DNA of 19,825 nt from Pelethousia sp034928145 (GTDB taxonomy: Bacteria; Bacillota; Clostridia; Christensenellales; CAG-138): positions 1-19,825 of the forward strand of contig JAYFPE010000018.1 of the NCBI GenBank assembly GCA_034928145.1. Reading direction: 5' to 3'. Positions within the stretch are counted from its first letter, which is position 1, and each line of letters begins with the position of its first letter. Positions 1-7,251 of the stretch are shown here, piece by piece. The position numbers and the translations under genes are program-made. The notes beneath the pieces were generated by a model. It did no database searches. It worked only from the letters and a program-made list of their open reading frames with translations, and was not told where the DNA came from.

Positions 1-48
1 CCCCCCCCCCGCCGCTTTGTTGCTGCCGATTAAATATACAGCGCACCC

Positions 49-76
49 CAAAATAATGGCCACCGCCATTATTTTG
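49..76 (-). terminator. Intrinsic terminator after cheY
   Basis: A perfect 12-bp inverted repeat (49-60 with 65-76) encloses a 4-nt loop. Read on the minus strand it starts 8 nt past the cheY stop codon. The base of the stem is A/T-rich, so the 3' arm ends in TTATTTT, and the tip is GC-rich (TGGC/GCCA). This is the usual form of a rho-independent terminator with its U-tract inside the stem. It would end the leftward cheC-to-cheY transcript. Confidence 0.8.
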
Positions 77-84
77 ATAGGGCT

Positions 85-441
85 TTAGCCCAGCTTAGCC
101 AGCGCCGCCGTAATGGTCTCTTCCTTAAAGGGCTTGACGACAAACCCCTTAGCGCCCGAGAGCACGGCGTCGCGCACCATCGATTCCTGGCCCAAGGCGG
201 AAACCATCACCACCACGGCCGCCGGGTCGATCTGTCGGATGGCCTTGAGCGCGTCCAGGCCGTTCATTTCTGGCATGGTAATATCCATGGTGACGATATC
301 CGGGCGCAGGTCTGCGTACTTTTGCACGGCAACCTGTCCGTTTTCGGCCTCGCCCGCCACTTCGAAGCCATTCTTGGTTACCATGTTGCGGATGGATACG
401 CGCATAAACGCGGCATCGTCAACGATCAGGACTCTTTTCAT
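85..441 (-). CDS. cheY: Chemotaxis response regulator CheY
   Basis: This 118-residue single-domain receiver carries the chemotaxis signal. It is phosphorylated by CheA (not in this window) and binds the motor switch proteins FliM and FliY. All receiver landmarks are present: the acidic pair Asp8-Asp9, the phospho-acceptor Asp53 in the TMDITMPEMNG segment, Ser81 in the switch Thr/Ser position, and Lys103 in the VVKPF motif. There is no output domain, which separates it from transcriptional regulators. The ATG is preceded by GGAGG (449-453) at good spacing. It is the last gene of the leftward run, 41 nt after cheR, and a terminator follows immediately. A stand-alone receiver of another pathway is possible, but the setting next to cheR and cheW makes CheY the natural reading. 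Confidence 0.93.
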   Translation of the reverse strand: MKRVLIVDDAAFMRVSIRNMVTKNGFEVAGEAENGQVAVQKYADLRPDIVTMDITMPEMNGLDALKAIRQIDPAAVVVMVSALGQESMVRDAVLSGAKGFVVKPFKEETITAALAKLG

Positions 442-482
442 CGTTAATCCTCCAAATCTATATCCATCTGGCGCGGGTCAGG

Positions 483-1295
483 TCAGGCCTCACGCCGATA
501 AACGGACGGCTGAATGTATTTGAACGCTGTTTTCAGGTTTACCAACGTTTCGGACATGCCGATGATCAGATAACCGCCGGGCTTGAGCGCGTCAAAGAGG
601 CGTTGCGAAAGGGCCTGCCTGGTAGCCTGGTCGAAGTAGATCATCACGTTGCGGCAAAAGATCACGTCATAGGTTCGCATTGGCCAGCGGGCCGGGTCGT
701 TGAGGTTAAAATAACGGTATTGCACCATGGCCTTGATCTGCGGCTTGATCTCGTATTCATCCTCGCCCAGCTTGGTAAAATAGCGCTGCACCCAATCCGG
801 CGGCAGCTTGGAGATCCGCTCGCCGTTATAGACCCCCGCCTTGGCGATATCCAGCACGTGCTGGGAGATGTCCGAGGCGTCGATCTTGATCCCGGACGCC
901 TTGTGCGCGAAGAAATTCGAGATTACCATGGCCAGGGAGTAAGGTTCCTCACCAGAGGAGGAGGCCGCGCTCCAGACGCGCCGGGCAACGGCTGGGCTAT
1001 CGTCCTTCCACAGGGGAAAGACCTTATGGGTCAAAAAGTCGTAATGCCCCTCCTCCCGCAGGAAGAAGGTGAAGTTAGTGGTGAGCTTGGATACAAGCAG
1101 CGAAACCTCTTTGCCGGTTTGATCCCGCATTACTTCATCGATATACGGGCCAAAGTCCGTATAGCCGCGCTTACTCACCATCATGTTGAGCCGGCCTTCG
1201 ATGAGAATGCGCTTTTCGGCCAGGTTGATGCCGAATTTGGCATGCATAAAATCCCTTAAGCGGATGAAATCCGCATCGCTCAGCTTAAGGCTCAT
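483..1295 (-). CDS. cheR: Chemotaxis receptor methyltransferase CheR
   Basis: CheR transfers methyl groups from S-adenosylmethionine to glutamates of chemoreceptors and so works against CheB. The 270-residue protein has the usual two parts: a helical N-terminal domain (about 1-75) and an AdoMet-binding methyltransferase domain (about 80-270). Visible family motifs are LTTNFTFFLRE at 71-81, the AdoMet loop around SSSGEEPYS at 112-120, Asp142 in ASDIS, and FCRNVMIYFD at 213-222. The usual GCSTGEEPY loop reads AASSSGEEPY here, a mild variant. I chose the ATG at 1295 because it overlaps the cheW stop as ATGA and gives a family-like N-terminus; an upstream in-frame ATG at 1325 would lie inside cheW. 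Confidence 0.95.
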   Translation of the reverse strand: MSLKLSDADFIRLRDFMHAKFGINLAEKRILIEGRLNMMVSKRGYTDFGPYIDEVMRDQTGKEVSLLVSKLTTNFTFFLREEGHYDFLTHKVFPLWKDDSPAVARRVWSAASSSGEEPYSLAMVISNFFAHKASGIKIDASDISQHVLDIAKAGVYNGERISKLPPDWVQRYFTKLGEDEYEIKPQIKAMVQYRYFNLNDPARWPMRTYDVIFCRNVMIYFDQATRQALSQRLFDALKPGGYLIIGMSETLVNLKTAFKYIQPSVYRREA

Positions 1296-1762
1296 CCCTG
1301 TTGAATGGCCATCAGCTGGTCGCAATCCAGCAGGAGCTGTATCTGCCCATCCGCGTTGCCTACGCCCTTGATATAGCGGCTACCCTCGCCTTGGCCAGTG
1401 GGCGGCGGCATGCGTTGATCCTCCGGGATATCGGTGACCTCCTGCACGGCGTCCACGATCAGGCCCAGGGATATGCCGTCGTTATCCAGCACGATGATGC
1501 AGGTCTGCTCCGTATATTCCTTTTCGGGCAGGCCAAAGCGCAGGCGCACATCCATCAGCGGAACGATGCTGCCGCGCAGGTTAATAATGCCCTTCATGCA
1601 GGCGGGCAGGAACGGCACCACCGTAGACGGCATCACTTCGATGATCTCGGTGATATAGTGTATCTCGATGCCATAATTCTGCTCGTCGATGGTGAAAACC
1701 AAAAAACGATCCTGCGCGCCCTTCGTCTCCATAAGCATGTCGTTTTGGGATTTCGTCTCCAT
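1292..1762 (-). CDS. cheW: Chemotaxis coupling protein CheW
   Basis: CheW is the scaffold that couples chemoreceptors to the kinase CheA in the membrane-associated array. The 156-residue protein is one CheW domain (about 17-156): a beta-rich N-terminal half, the conserved segment VPFLPACMKGIINLRG (49-64, including the usual Asn-Leu-Arg), then VPLMDVRLRFGL. The ATG at 1762 is supported by GAGGAG at 1771-1776. Its 3' end overlaps cheR by 4 nt (ATGA), so translation of the two is probably coupled. The N-terminus is odd: METK occurs twice, 10 residues apart, because 15 bp of DNA including the start codon are repeated (1722-1736 and 1752-1766). The ATG at residue 11 lacks a well-spaced ribosome binding site. 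Confidence 0.95.
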   Translation of the reverse strand: METKSQNDMLMETKGAQDRFLVFTIDEQNYGIEIHYITEIIEVMPSTVVPFLPACMKGIINLRGSIVPLMDVRLRFGLPEKEYTEQTCIIVLDNDGISLGLIVDAVQEVTDIPEDQRMPPPTGQGEGSRYIKGVGNADGQIQLLLDCDQLMAIQQG

Positions 1763-1783
1763 AAGCTATATCTCCTCTTCTTC

Positions 1784-2236
1784 TTATAGCAGCATATCCA
1801 CCAGCATGCCCCGAATATCTTCCACGGTACTGAGCAGGGCGATATGATCGGCTTCCTCGGCCAGCAACATTTTGAGCATCTCATCCAGCTTGTCGTTGAT
1901 GCATTGGATGATGGCAAAGGTCTTGTTGCGGCCCCTGGTATCGAACTTGCGGTATTTGTGAAAGGCGAAGCCGTTGCTTACCGTTTCATCCAGCAGCTTG
2001 CGAATCATCTCCCTGTAGCGGTGGAATTCGCTCAAAGCCGCCCGCTTGGCCATGCGCTCACCCTGCTCGGCAATGCCTCCCATCAGCTGGGTGAGGTAAT
2101 CCACGTATTTGCCCTGCGAAAGCTCGCTCAGGTGCCGGGAAAATGCCGTTACGCCGGCGCTTTGCTGCACCTGCCCCTCGCGCGCGGCGCGAGCCGCGCT
2201 CTCGGTAAGCGTTTGGTCGATCTTTTGTATCTTCAT
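1784..2236 (-). CDS. YaaR/DUF327 family protein
   Basis: The 150-residue predicted protein resembles the small YaaR (DUF327) proteins of Firmicutes. Shared features are the MKIQKI start, the segment IAEQGERMAKR around residues 55-64, a helical middle (FHRYREMIRKLLDETVSNG) and a C-terminus ending in a DIRGMLVDML helix. It looks soluble and almost all alpha-helical; no signal peptide or membrane segment is seen. The biochemical function of the family is not established. Its place between a flagellar chaperone and cheW suggests a motility role, which is inference. The start was set by family similarity. It lies 14 nt after the preceding gene and has no clear ribosome binding site, so it may depend on translational coupling. 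Confidence 0.75.
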   Translation of the reverse strand: MKIQKIDQTLTESAARAAREGQVQQSAGVTAFSRHLSELSQGKYVDYLTQLMGGIAEQGERMAKRAALSEFHRYREMIRKLLDETVSNGFAFHKYRKFDTRGRNKTFAIIQCINDKLDEMLKMLLAEEADHIALLSTVEDIRGMLVDMLL

Positions 2237-2250
2237 AGGCTTGCGCGCGC

Positions 2251-2712
2251 CTAGCGGAGGGTATCCACCTGGCGGCCTTCCTCCTCCTCCGGCGGGCCGG
2301 CGTAAGCTTGGAGGCCTTTTTGCCAATCACGAACCTCCTTCATGCTTTCCGCCAGGCGATCTTTTTGCGCGTTTAGCGCTTCGCCGGCCTGCGCATCCAG
2401 GGCCTGTATTGCTTTAAGCAAGGCCCGGATGGTACCCTGCTCCAGCGCGATGCGCGCCGCTTCCTCCTCCTGCGGTTCATAACCCGAATCCTGCAAAAAA
2501 GCGAAGCGCTTATCCAGCTGGTCGATGGCAGCCATGCGCTCCCTGCGCGCTTGCAGCAGCGCGGGCAGGCCGTCAAGGCCCCCGCCTTCGTCACCCTCAT
2601 CTTCCTTGGCAAGCCTGGAGACCATCTCTTGCGAAATGGCCTTCATAGCGCTAAGTTCATTTGCTTTTTGGTGCGCCAGGCTATACATGGCGCCCTCGAC
2701 GGCGCTTTTCAT
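2251..2712 (-). CDS. FliT/FlgN-like flagellar export chaperone (putative)
   Basis: This 153-residue protein is predicted to be soluble, charged and helical, with long amphipathic stretches (about 1-35, 50-75 and 85-135), an acidic loop near 37-45 and an acidic, Pro-containing tail. I do not recognise a diagnostic motif. The assignment rests on size, coiled-coil character and position: it directly follows fliS with a 4-nt ATGA overlap, the place taken by fliT in fliD-fliS-fliT operons. FliT binds FliD and FlgN binds the hook-filament junction proteins before export. No flgK or flgL is in the window, so the FliT role is the likelier one. The family is very divergent in sequence, so a lineage-specific protein of other function remains possible. 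Confidence 0.55.
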   Translation of the reverse strand: MKSAVEGAMYSLAHQKANELSAMKAISQEMVSRLAKEDEGDEGGGLDGLPALLQARRERMAAIDQLDKRFAFLQDSGYEPQEEEAARIALEQGTIRALLKAIQALDAQAGEALNAQKDRLAESMKEVRDWQKGLQAYAGPPEEEEGRQVDTLR

Positions 2713-3113
2713 TCTTCGACGGCGTAGGCGCGCACCTCGCCCGCGCTGCGGATGTCTACCCAGGCGGACCTAAGGCTACCGATGATCTCCAATATGGCGG
2801 GAACGCGCTCCCGGTCCTTGTGCAGGTTGATCTGTGTCAGCTCTTGGAGCATGAAATCATACAGCCGCATCAGGTCCGTTGAAAGGGGGTAGCGGAAATC
2901 CAGGCTATTGAGCAGTTCGGAAATGATATCCTGCGCCTTAGAAAGGTGCTGGTTCGCCCGCTCAAAATTACCCTGCTCCATGAAGATATCCCCCAGCTTC
3001 ACCTGCTTGATCAGCGCCTCGTAGAGCATGATGATCAGGTCGACGGGGCTGGCCGTCATGACGCTATCACTCTGGTATTTATTCAACAGAACTGCGTTGC
3101 TGCTCGCGTACAA
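2709..3113 (-). CDS. fliS: Flagellin chaperone FliS (TTG start)
   Basis: FliS binds the C-terminus of flagellin in the cytoplasm, prevents early polymerisation and delivers it to the export gate. The 134-residue protein matches the family in length and pattern: an N-terminal KYQSDSVMTASPVDLIIMLYE segment, then a helical bundle containing SKAQDIISELLNSLDF and a late LYDFMLQELTQINLHKD helix. The start needs care. An in-frame GTG at 3122 overlaps the ribosome binding site itself, whereas a TTG at 3113 lies 8 nt after GGAG (3122-3125) and gives MYASSN, close to the MYASN start common in clostridial FliS. I therefore use TTG. It lies 53 nt after fliD and overlaps the next gene by 4 nt. Confidence 0.92.
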   Translation of the reverse strand: MYASSNAVLLNKYQSDSVMTASPVDLIIMLYEALIKQVKLGDIFMEQGNFERANQHLSKAQDIISELLNSLDFRYPLSTDLMRLYDFMLQELTQINLHKDRERVPAILEIIGSLRSAWVDIRSAGEVRAYAVEE

Positions 3114-3166
3114 AACGATCACTCCTTTTCATTGGTAAGCGTATTATGGGTCGCGCGTTATACAAA

Positions 3167-5437
3167 TTAGCTGTTGGTGGAAAGCCCAAGCTGGGCCGAA
3201 AGCCAGTTGGACTGGGATTGCAGCTCGGAGAGCGCGGTCTCCATTTTGCTGTATTTTGCCCAGAGGCTTTCCTCCTTCTCCGCCATCTTGGTGACCAAGT
3301 CGGACATCTTGGTGGTGTATTCGTTGATCGAGGTTTGCGTATTTTTGATGTTCTGGGTGCTCATAGCCGTATTGAACTTGGAGAACAGGCTGCCCATGCG
3401 CACCAGGAGGCCCGAACCAGCGGTTGTTTTGCCGTTTTCGGCGGTGGTAGAAGTATCCGTATTTCCTTTAGCATCGGTAGCGATATTGGTAAAGTAAGTC
3501 TGCACGGCATTGGGGTTTTCCTTGAGGGCCGCCATGAGCTTATTTTCATCCAGCGTCAGCTTGCCCTGCTCCGTACGCCAGGTATCGTTGGACCAGGATA
3601 CGGTGCTGATTCCCAGGTCGCTGGCGGAGAGGCCCGTATCCCCTACCTTGGCCAGCAAGGAAGAGCGCAAGCCGCTGAGCAGGCCGCTGAGGGCGGCGTC
3701 GTTGCGAAGAATGCCGCTTTTGGCCTTTTCATCCCACTTGGCGGCCTCATCCTCGCTGAGGGCGGCGCGCATCTCGTCCGTGAGGGGCGGGTAGGCTTTG
3801 CTATAGCTCTTTTCGTAATACTTGGTGGTCAGCTCGCCCACCATTTTATTGTAATCCTCAATGAAACCCTTGATGGCGTCGATCGTGGGCTGGTAATCCC
3901 GCTCCACGCCCACGGAAAGACCCTCCGAGCCAAAATCCTTGGTGCCGGTAACCTCGAAGGTTAGGCCGTCCAGGGTGAAGGTATTGCTGGATTGGACGAT
4001 CTCCTTGGTGATGCCCTCGCGCTCCACAGTCAGCTTGGCGTCCTCGCCCGCAAGGCCGCTGGCGTCGTTAAAGCCCAGGAAGCCGAAGCCTTCAAAGGAA
4101 AGCTCGGCGTCGCTGCCCGTGACGGTATTGGCGATCTGGAAGGAATCCGTCATCTCGCTGTAGCTGAAATTAGCCTGCACATCCTTATCCTGGTTGATGG
4201 CGGACATCATGGAGGAAAGGGAGGCGCTGGTTTTGAAGGTGAATTCTTTATCGTTGACCTTTACCGTGATCTCATCGCCCACGGTGTTGCCCAGCTTGCG
4301 GGCCGCATCCGCGATGGTATCCGTGCGCTTGACTGCGCCGGAATCGGTGTAGCTGCCTTCCTCCATGCCCATGACCGTGGCGAGGGAACCGCTCACCTCG
4401 ATGGCGGCCCTGGGCTTTTCGCTATCCTTATCATTGCGCAGGATAAAGGAGCCGGTTTTTTCGTCGAAGGACAGGGTGATGCCTTCGAGCTTGGCGTTTA
4501 CCTTGGCAATCACGTCATCCACGGTTTCATCCGCGCCGATGGTGAAGGTCTCGCCGTTGATCGTAAAGGCGGTGTCTTCGTCTGCGTCCTCGGACGTAAA
4601 GCCGGCAAGATCCCTGAAATTGCTGCTCCCATCGATGGTGCTCTTCTTTTCTACCTGGCCGTTGGTCATGCCGAAGCCCTTTTCAATATCAAAGGCGGAG
4701 CCGGTGATGTTGGCCAGGGAGATCTTGCTGTCCTTGCCAGGGTAAGCGCGCAACGCAAGGCTAAGCGAACCCGTTTCGTCGTCAATGCTCATATTGGCCA
4801 TTACGCCAGTGTTACTCACTTTGGCGTTGATGTCGGTCATCACCTTCATCATGGTATCCGAGCGGGCAAAGGTGAAGGTTTCGCCGTTGATGGAGAAGGA
4901 GAGGCTCTCATCCCCTTCCGCAAGGCCGAACTGATCCGCCAACTCGCCGACTGTGGTGGCAAGGGTCACGCCGCCCTCCGGGGCCATCGTACCCGAAACC
5001 TGGGCTTGCAGATACTTGCCCTCCGCGCTCTTAAGCTCGGTCTGCTGGGTATTCACAGCCACAGTCTTGGAGGCGGCGGTAGCCTTAGCGGCGGAGAGGA
5101 TCTTGAAACTGGTAGACAGGGCGCTGGCGGTGCCCGTTACCTTGACAGCGCTGTTATCCGCCATGGTCACCTTATAGGCATTATAAGCCGAGCTCTTCAT
5201 CAGGCTTTTGTCGCCCAAAACGCTAAGGTAGGAATTGCGCAGGCCGGAAACCGATGTGTTGATCGAGGTATAGGCGTCGTACTTCCATTGAGCCTTTTGC
5301 TTTTGCTGGAAGAGCTTATCCAGTTTTGCCTGCTGGGACGCCATCAGGTTGTTTACGATGGTTTCCGTATCCATGCCGGAGGTCAGCCCGGTGATCCTCT
5401 GCGTGCTATATCCATATAAATTATTGACCGATGCCAT
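3167..5437 (-). CDS. fliD: Flagellar filament cap protein FliD, enlarged
   Basis: FliD forms the cap at the filament tip and directs flagellin folding there. The N-terminal FliD domain (about 10-105) contains the hallmark GLTSGMDTETIVNNLM. The C-terminal domain (about 515-735) ends in a coiled coil with ALSELQSQSNWLSAQL. At 756 residues it is far longer than the common 450-550. The extra length lies in the middle, where three related modules of about 70-90 residues repeat the pattern INGETFTF...TMMKVMTDINAK...DETGSLSL (about 160-240, 280-340 and 373-445). They look like flagellin-hook IN motifs. The ATG at 5437 is chosen because AAAGGAG lies 8 nt upstream; an in-frame GTG at 5446 sits inside that ribosome binding site. 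A promoter region precedes it. Confidence 0.95.
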   Translation of the reverse strand: MASVNNLYGYSTQRITGLTSGMDTETIVNNLMASQQAKLDKLFQQKQKAQWKYDAYTSINTSVSGLRNSYLSVLGDKSLMKSSAYNAYKVTMADNSAVKVTGTASALSTSFKILSAAKATAASKTVAVNTQQTELKSAEGKYLQAQVSGTMAPEGGVTLATTVGELADQFGLAEGDESLSFSINGETFTFARSDTMMKVMTDINAKVSNTGVMANMSIDDETGSLSLALRAYPGKDSKISLANITGSAFDIEKGFGMTNGQVEKKSTIDGSSNFRDLAGFTSEDADEDTAFTINGETFTIGADETVDDVIAKVNAKLEGITLSFDEKTGSFILRNDKDSEKPRAAIEVSGSLATVMGMEEGSYTDSGAVKRTDTIADAARKLGNTVGDEITVKVNDKEFTFKTSASLSSMMSAINQDKDVQANFSYSEMTDSFQIANTVTGSDAELSFEGFGFLGFNDASGLAGEDAKLTVEREGITKEIVQSSNTFTLDGLTFEVTGTKDFGSEGLSVGVERDYQPTIDAIKGFIEDYNKMVGELTTKYYEKSYSKAYPPLTDEMRAALSEDEAAKWDEKAKSGILRNDAALSGLLSGLRSSLLAKVGDTGLSASDLGISTVSWSNDTWRTEQGKLTLDENKLMAALKENPNAVQTYFTNIATDAKGNTDTSTTAENGKTTAGSGLLVRMGSLFSKFNTAMSTQNIKNTQTSINEYTTKMSDLVTKMAEKEESLWAKYSKMETALSELQSQSNWLSAQLGLSTNS
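4106..4954 (-). repeat. Three hook-IN-like modules inside fliD
   Basis: Three successive protein modules in the fliD centre share an order of elements. Each has a hydrophobic strand with INGETFTF/INGETFTI/VNDKEFTF, a helix ending in INAK/VNAK/INQD, then a strand of the form DDETGSLSL/DEKTGSFIL/EMTDSFQI, and closes with a Gly-Ser turn and FGM/MGM/LGF. Approximate positions are 4727-4954, 4424-4600 and 4106-4321. The similarity is at protein level; the DNA copies have diverged, so this is an old duplication. Confidence 0.65.
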
Positions 5438-5489
5438 ATTCTTCACTCCTTTACTTAACGCTGGCTGAAAGCTCGTCCTTTATGCTCCC

Positions 5490-5495
5490 ATTATA
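5490..5495 (-). promoter_or_regulatory. Perfect TATAAT -10 box upstream of fliD
   Basis: On the minus strand this reads exactly TATAAT, 52 nt before the fliD start. The hexamer 17 nt upstream (GATATA) is a poor -35, and there is no TGn extension. It could be a vegetative promoter that needs an activator, or a chance match in an A/T-rich spacer. Confidence 0.35.
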
Positions 5496-5513
5496 CTACA
5501 TATCATAATATCT

Positions 5514-5540
5514 ATATCGCCATTTTTCTGTGTGGATTAA
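5514..5540 (-). promoter_or_regulatory. Sigma-28-like promoter upstream of fliD
   Basis: Read leftwards: TTAA, 15 nt, GGCGATAT. This matches 6 of 8 bases of the sigma-28 (SigD) -10 consensus GCCGATAA; the -35 is weaker (consensus TAAA). The local block GAAAAAT-NN-CGATAT also occurs in the promoter candidate before cheC (7923-7949), which raises its credibility. It would give a leader of about 75 nt for fliD-fliS and the genes after them. Confidence 0.45.
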
Positions 5541-5572
5541 TGCCATATAGGCGAAATCGCCCAAACAAAATC

Positions 5573-6673
5573 TCATCTGTGGGCGAAATATTGAACGTCT
5601 TTAAGCCTGGAGGAATAGATCTTGGTAATGTAGGTATAGTTGCGCAGCAGCCTGCCCGCCTGGGCGATAGCCACGCCCCGGCTCGGGTCGTACGCGCCAT
5701 CCTCCGAGGGGGAAACCACCTGTACATGTCCGTGCCCGCCCTCTCTGTTTTTCCAAACGGCTACGGCCGGGCTGCCCCGGTTAGCCAGGGCCTGTGCCTG
5801 CTCCGCGCTCACTTCGTACCAGCCGTATTGCGGCCCGTAATTGTTGAGCCAATCCGTCATGCGGTTGGCGTTCATGCTTTGTGTGTTGTCGCCGCCCGAA
5901 ACTGCGGGCGCGCCCGTATCCCGATCGATACGGTGGGGGATCTCCGCGCCCATGGCCGAGGTCACATCCCAAACGAAAATATTGCAGTAGGTATCCCCGG
6001 TGCCCTTCTGGTTTACGGCATAGCGGGGGTTATTTTCCACGTCGAACTGATTGATAACTGCGCGGTAGGCCGCAGGGCTGCGCTTGCCCGCGCCCGAGGT
6101 TAACTCCGCCATTACGGCCCGGCCAGGCGCTTTGTCGCTGCCCACGGCCCCGCCGCCATCAGCGTCGCCCGAAGCCGCAGAGCCGCTTTGGCCGCTGCTT
6201 ATATTTTGGTAGGCCTTAAAAAGGGACTGCGCGGCCACCATAGCCGCCTGCGAGGCGGCAGAGCCGCCAAAAGCTCCGCCCAATCCGTCGCTATTTTCCG
6301 TGCCGCTAAAGAGGGAGCCGCTGCCCGTAAGGCTGCTCAAAAGGGAATCGCCGCCACTGAGGGCGCCGCTAAGGCCGCTCCAAAGCCCCTCGCCCTCCGC
6401 TCCGCCGCCTGCGGCCATCAACAACATCAGCATGCCGCTCTCGCTGCCCTGCGAAAGGCCGGAGAGCAGAAGCGGCGCAAAATCCGACAAGGAAAAGGCG
6501 CCGGTGTTATTCTTGGCGGAGGCGGCCACCGATCCCACCGGGCTTTGCGCCATGGCGTTTCCCAGCACCGTGGAGAACAGGCCAGATGTGGCGGCCTGGC
6601 CGGATGCGGCCTGGCTTTGGGCATACTGGGCGATGGCCAACGCGTTTGTGGCTTGCGTGGTGCTATCGATCAA
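5573..6673 (-). CDS. CHAP/papain-like putative peptidoglycan hydrolase in flagellar cluster
   Basis: The protein is 366 residues. Residues 1-200 are low-complexity, rich in Gly, Ser and Ala, with no clear signal peptide. Residues 200-366 form a compact domain with a candidate catalytic Cys230 in GDTYCNIFVWDV and His316 in GGHGHVQVV, the Cys...His order of CHAP and NlpC/P60-type cell-wall amidases or endopeptidases. The conserved-looking stretches MGAEIPH, MTDWLNNYG and SPAVAVWKN support a real enzyme fold. The likely role is local opening of peptidoglycan or wall remodelling for the flagellum, taking the place FlgJ hydrolases hold elsewhere; this is inference from position between cheD and fliD. 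The start is TTG, 7 nt after a perfect AGGAGG. The rod-binding domain of FlgJ is not visible. Confidence 0.7.
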   Translation of the reverse strand: MIDSTTQATNALAIAQYAQSQAASGQAATSGLFSTVLGNAMAQSPVGSVAASAKNNTGAFSLSDFAPLLLSGLSQGSESGMLMLLMAAGGGAEGEGLWSGLSGALSGGDSLLSSLTGSGSLFSGTENSDGLGGAFGGSAASQAAMVAAQSLFKAYQNISSGQSGSAASGDADGGGAVGSDKAPGRAVMAELTSGAGKRSPAAYRAVINQFDVENNPRYAVNQKGTGDTYCNIFVWDVTSAMGAEIPHRIDRDTGAPAVSGGDNTQSMNANRMTDWLNNYGPQYGWYEVSAEQAQALANRGSPAVAVWKNREGGHGHVQVVSPSEDGAYDPSRGVAIAQAGRLLRNYTYITKIYSSRLKDVQYFAHR

Positions 6674-6718
6674 AAGCGAACCTCCTTTCGCCTTTCTTGT
6701 TTGATGCTTTCCCGGGCA

Positions 6719-7204
6719 TTAAATGCTCTTTTCACCCATGCCTACCGTTTTGATATTCAGCATGCCGGTGGCCGGGTCAAAGGTAATGGATCGGCCATAG
6801 GTGCCCAGCACGTCCTCAGCCAGGATGGGGATGCGCAGCTTAGAGAGCATCTCCCGGCAGGCCTGCACATTGCGCTCACCCACCTTGAGCAGGTTGTTCT
6901 GAATGGTGGTGGAGGCGAACATATTGGCCCCGCCCGCCATCTTGGCCGTAATACCCGGCCGGGCGGCGCCTGCGCGCTGCAATCTATCGAGCAGAAGCAA
7001 AATGCCGCTGTCCGCAAATTTGGCCTTGTTGGAGCTATCCGAAACGGCGGTGGCGGATGGCAGCATCACATGCACCATACCGCATGTCTTCGTCGTTTTG
7101 TCATATAGCGTAACGCCACAGCAGGAACCCAGCCCAAGTGTGCTGATTTTATCCGGTGCCTTTACAACGTTCAACTCCGCTATGCCGATCAGTACTGTAT
7201 TCAT
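6719..7204 (-). CDS. cheD: Chemoreceptor glutamine deamidase CheD
   Basis: CheD deamidates selected glutamines on chemoreceptors, and in Bacillus-type systems it binds CheC and raises its phosphatase activity. The 161-residue protein has the whole active site in the known spacing: Thr22, Cys28 within TLGLGSCCG, and His45 within GMVHVMLP, matching the Thr-Cys-His triad of Thermotoga CheD. Further family motifs are KMAGGANMF (88-96) and VGERN (108-112). It follows cheC by 47 nt, the usual partner arrangement. The ATG at 7204 gives the full family N-terminus; the ribosome binding site is weak (GAGAG), so expression may depend on cheC translation. Confidence 0.96.
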   Translation of the reverse strand: MNTVLIGIAELNVVKAPDKISTLGLGSCCGVTLYDKTTKTCGMVHVMLPSATAVSDSSNKAKFADSGILLLLDRLQRAGAARPGITAKMAGGANMFASTTIQNNLLKVGERNVQACREMLSKLRIPILAEDVLGTYGRSITFDPATGMLNIKTVGMGEKSI

Positions 7205-7251
7205 ACTTCGCTCTCGGTTCCCTTCCTCATCATAGAGCGGCGGCCCCGATT

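Noticed and set aside
2237..2326. Upstream extension of the YaaR-like gene to an ATG at 2326
   Set aside because: The extra residues are Pro/Gly/Arg-rich and lie inside the preceding gene; family similarity begins at MKIQKI (2236).
3992..5419. Long plus-strand reading frame (475 codons) opposite fliD
   Set aside because: It is the antisense shadow of fliD. Its product has no recognisable domain, and fliD on the other strand is certain.
5550..5561. Inverted repeat GGCGA-AA-TCGCC after the CHAP-like gene as a terminator
   Set aside because: The stem is 5 bp with a 2-nt centre and no T-run follows in either direction.
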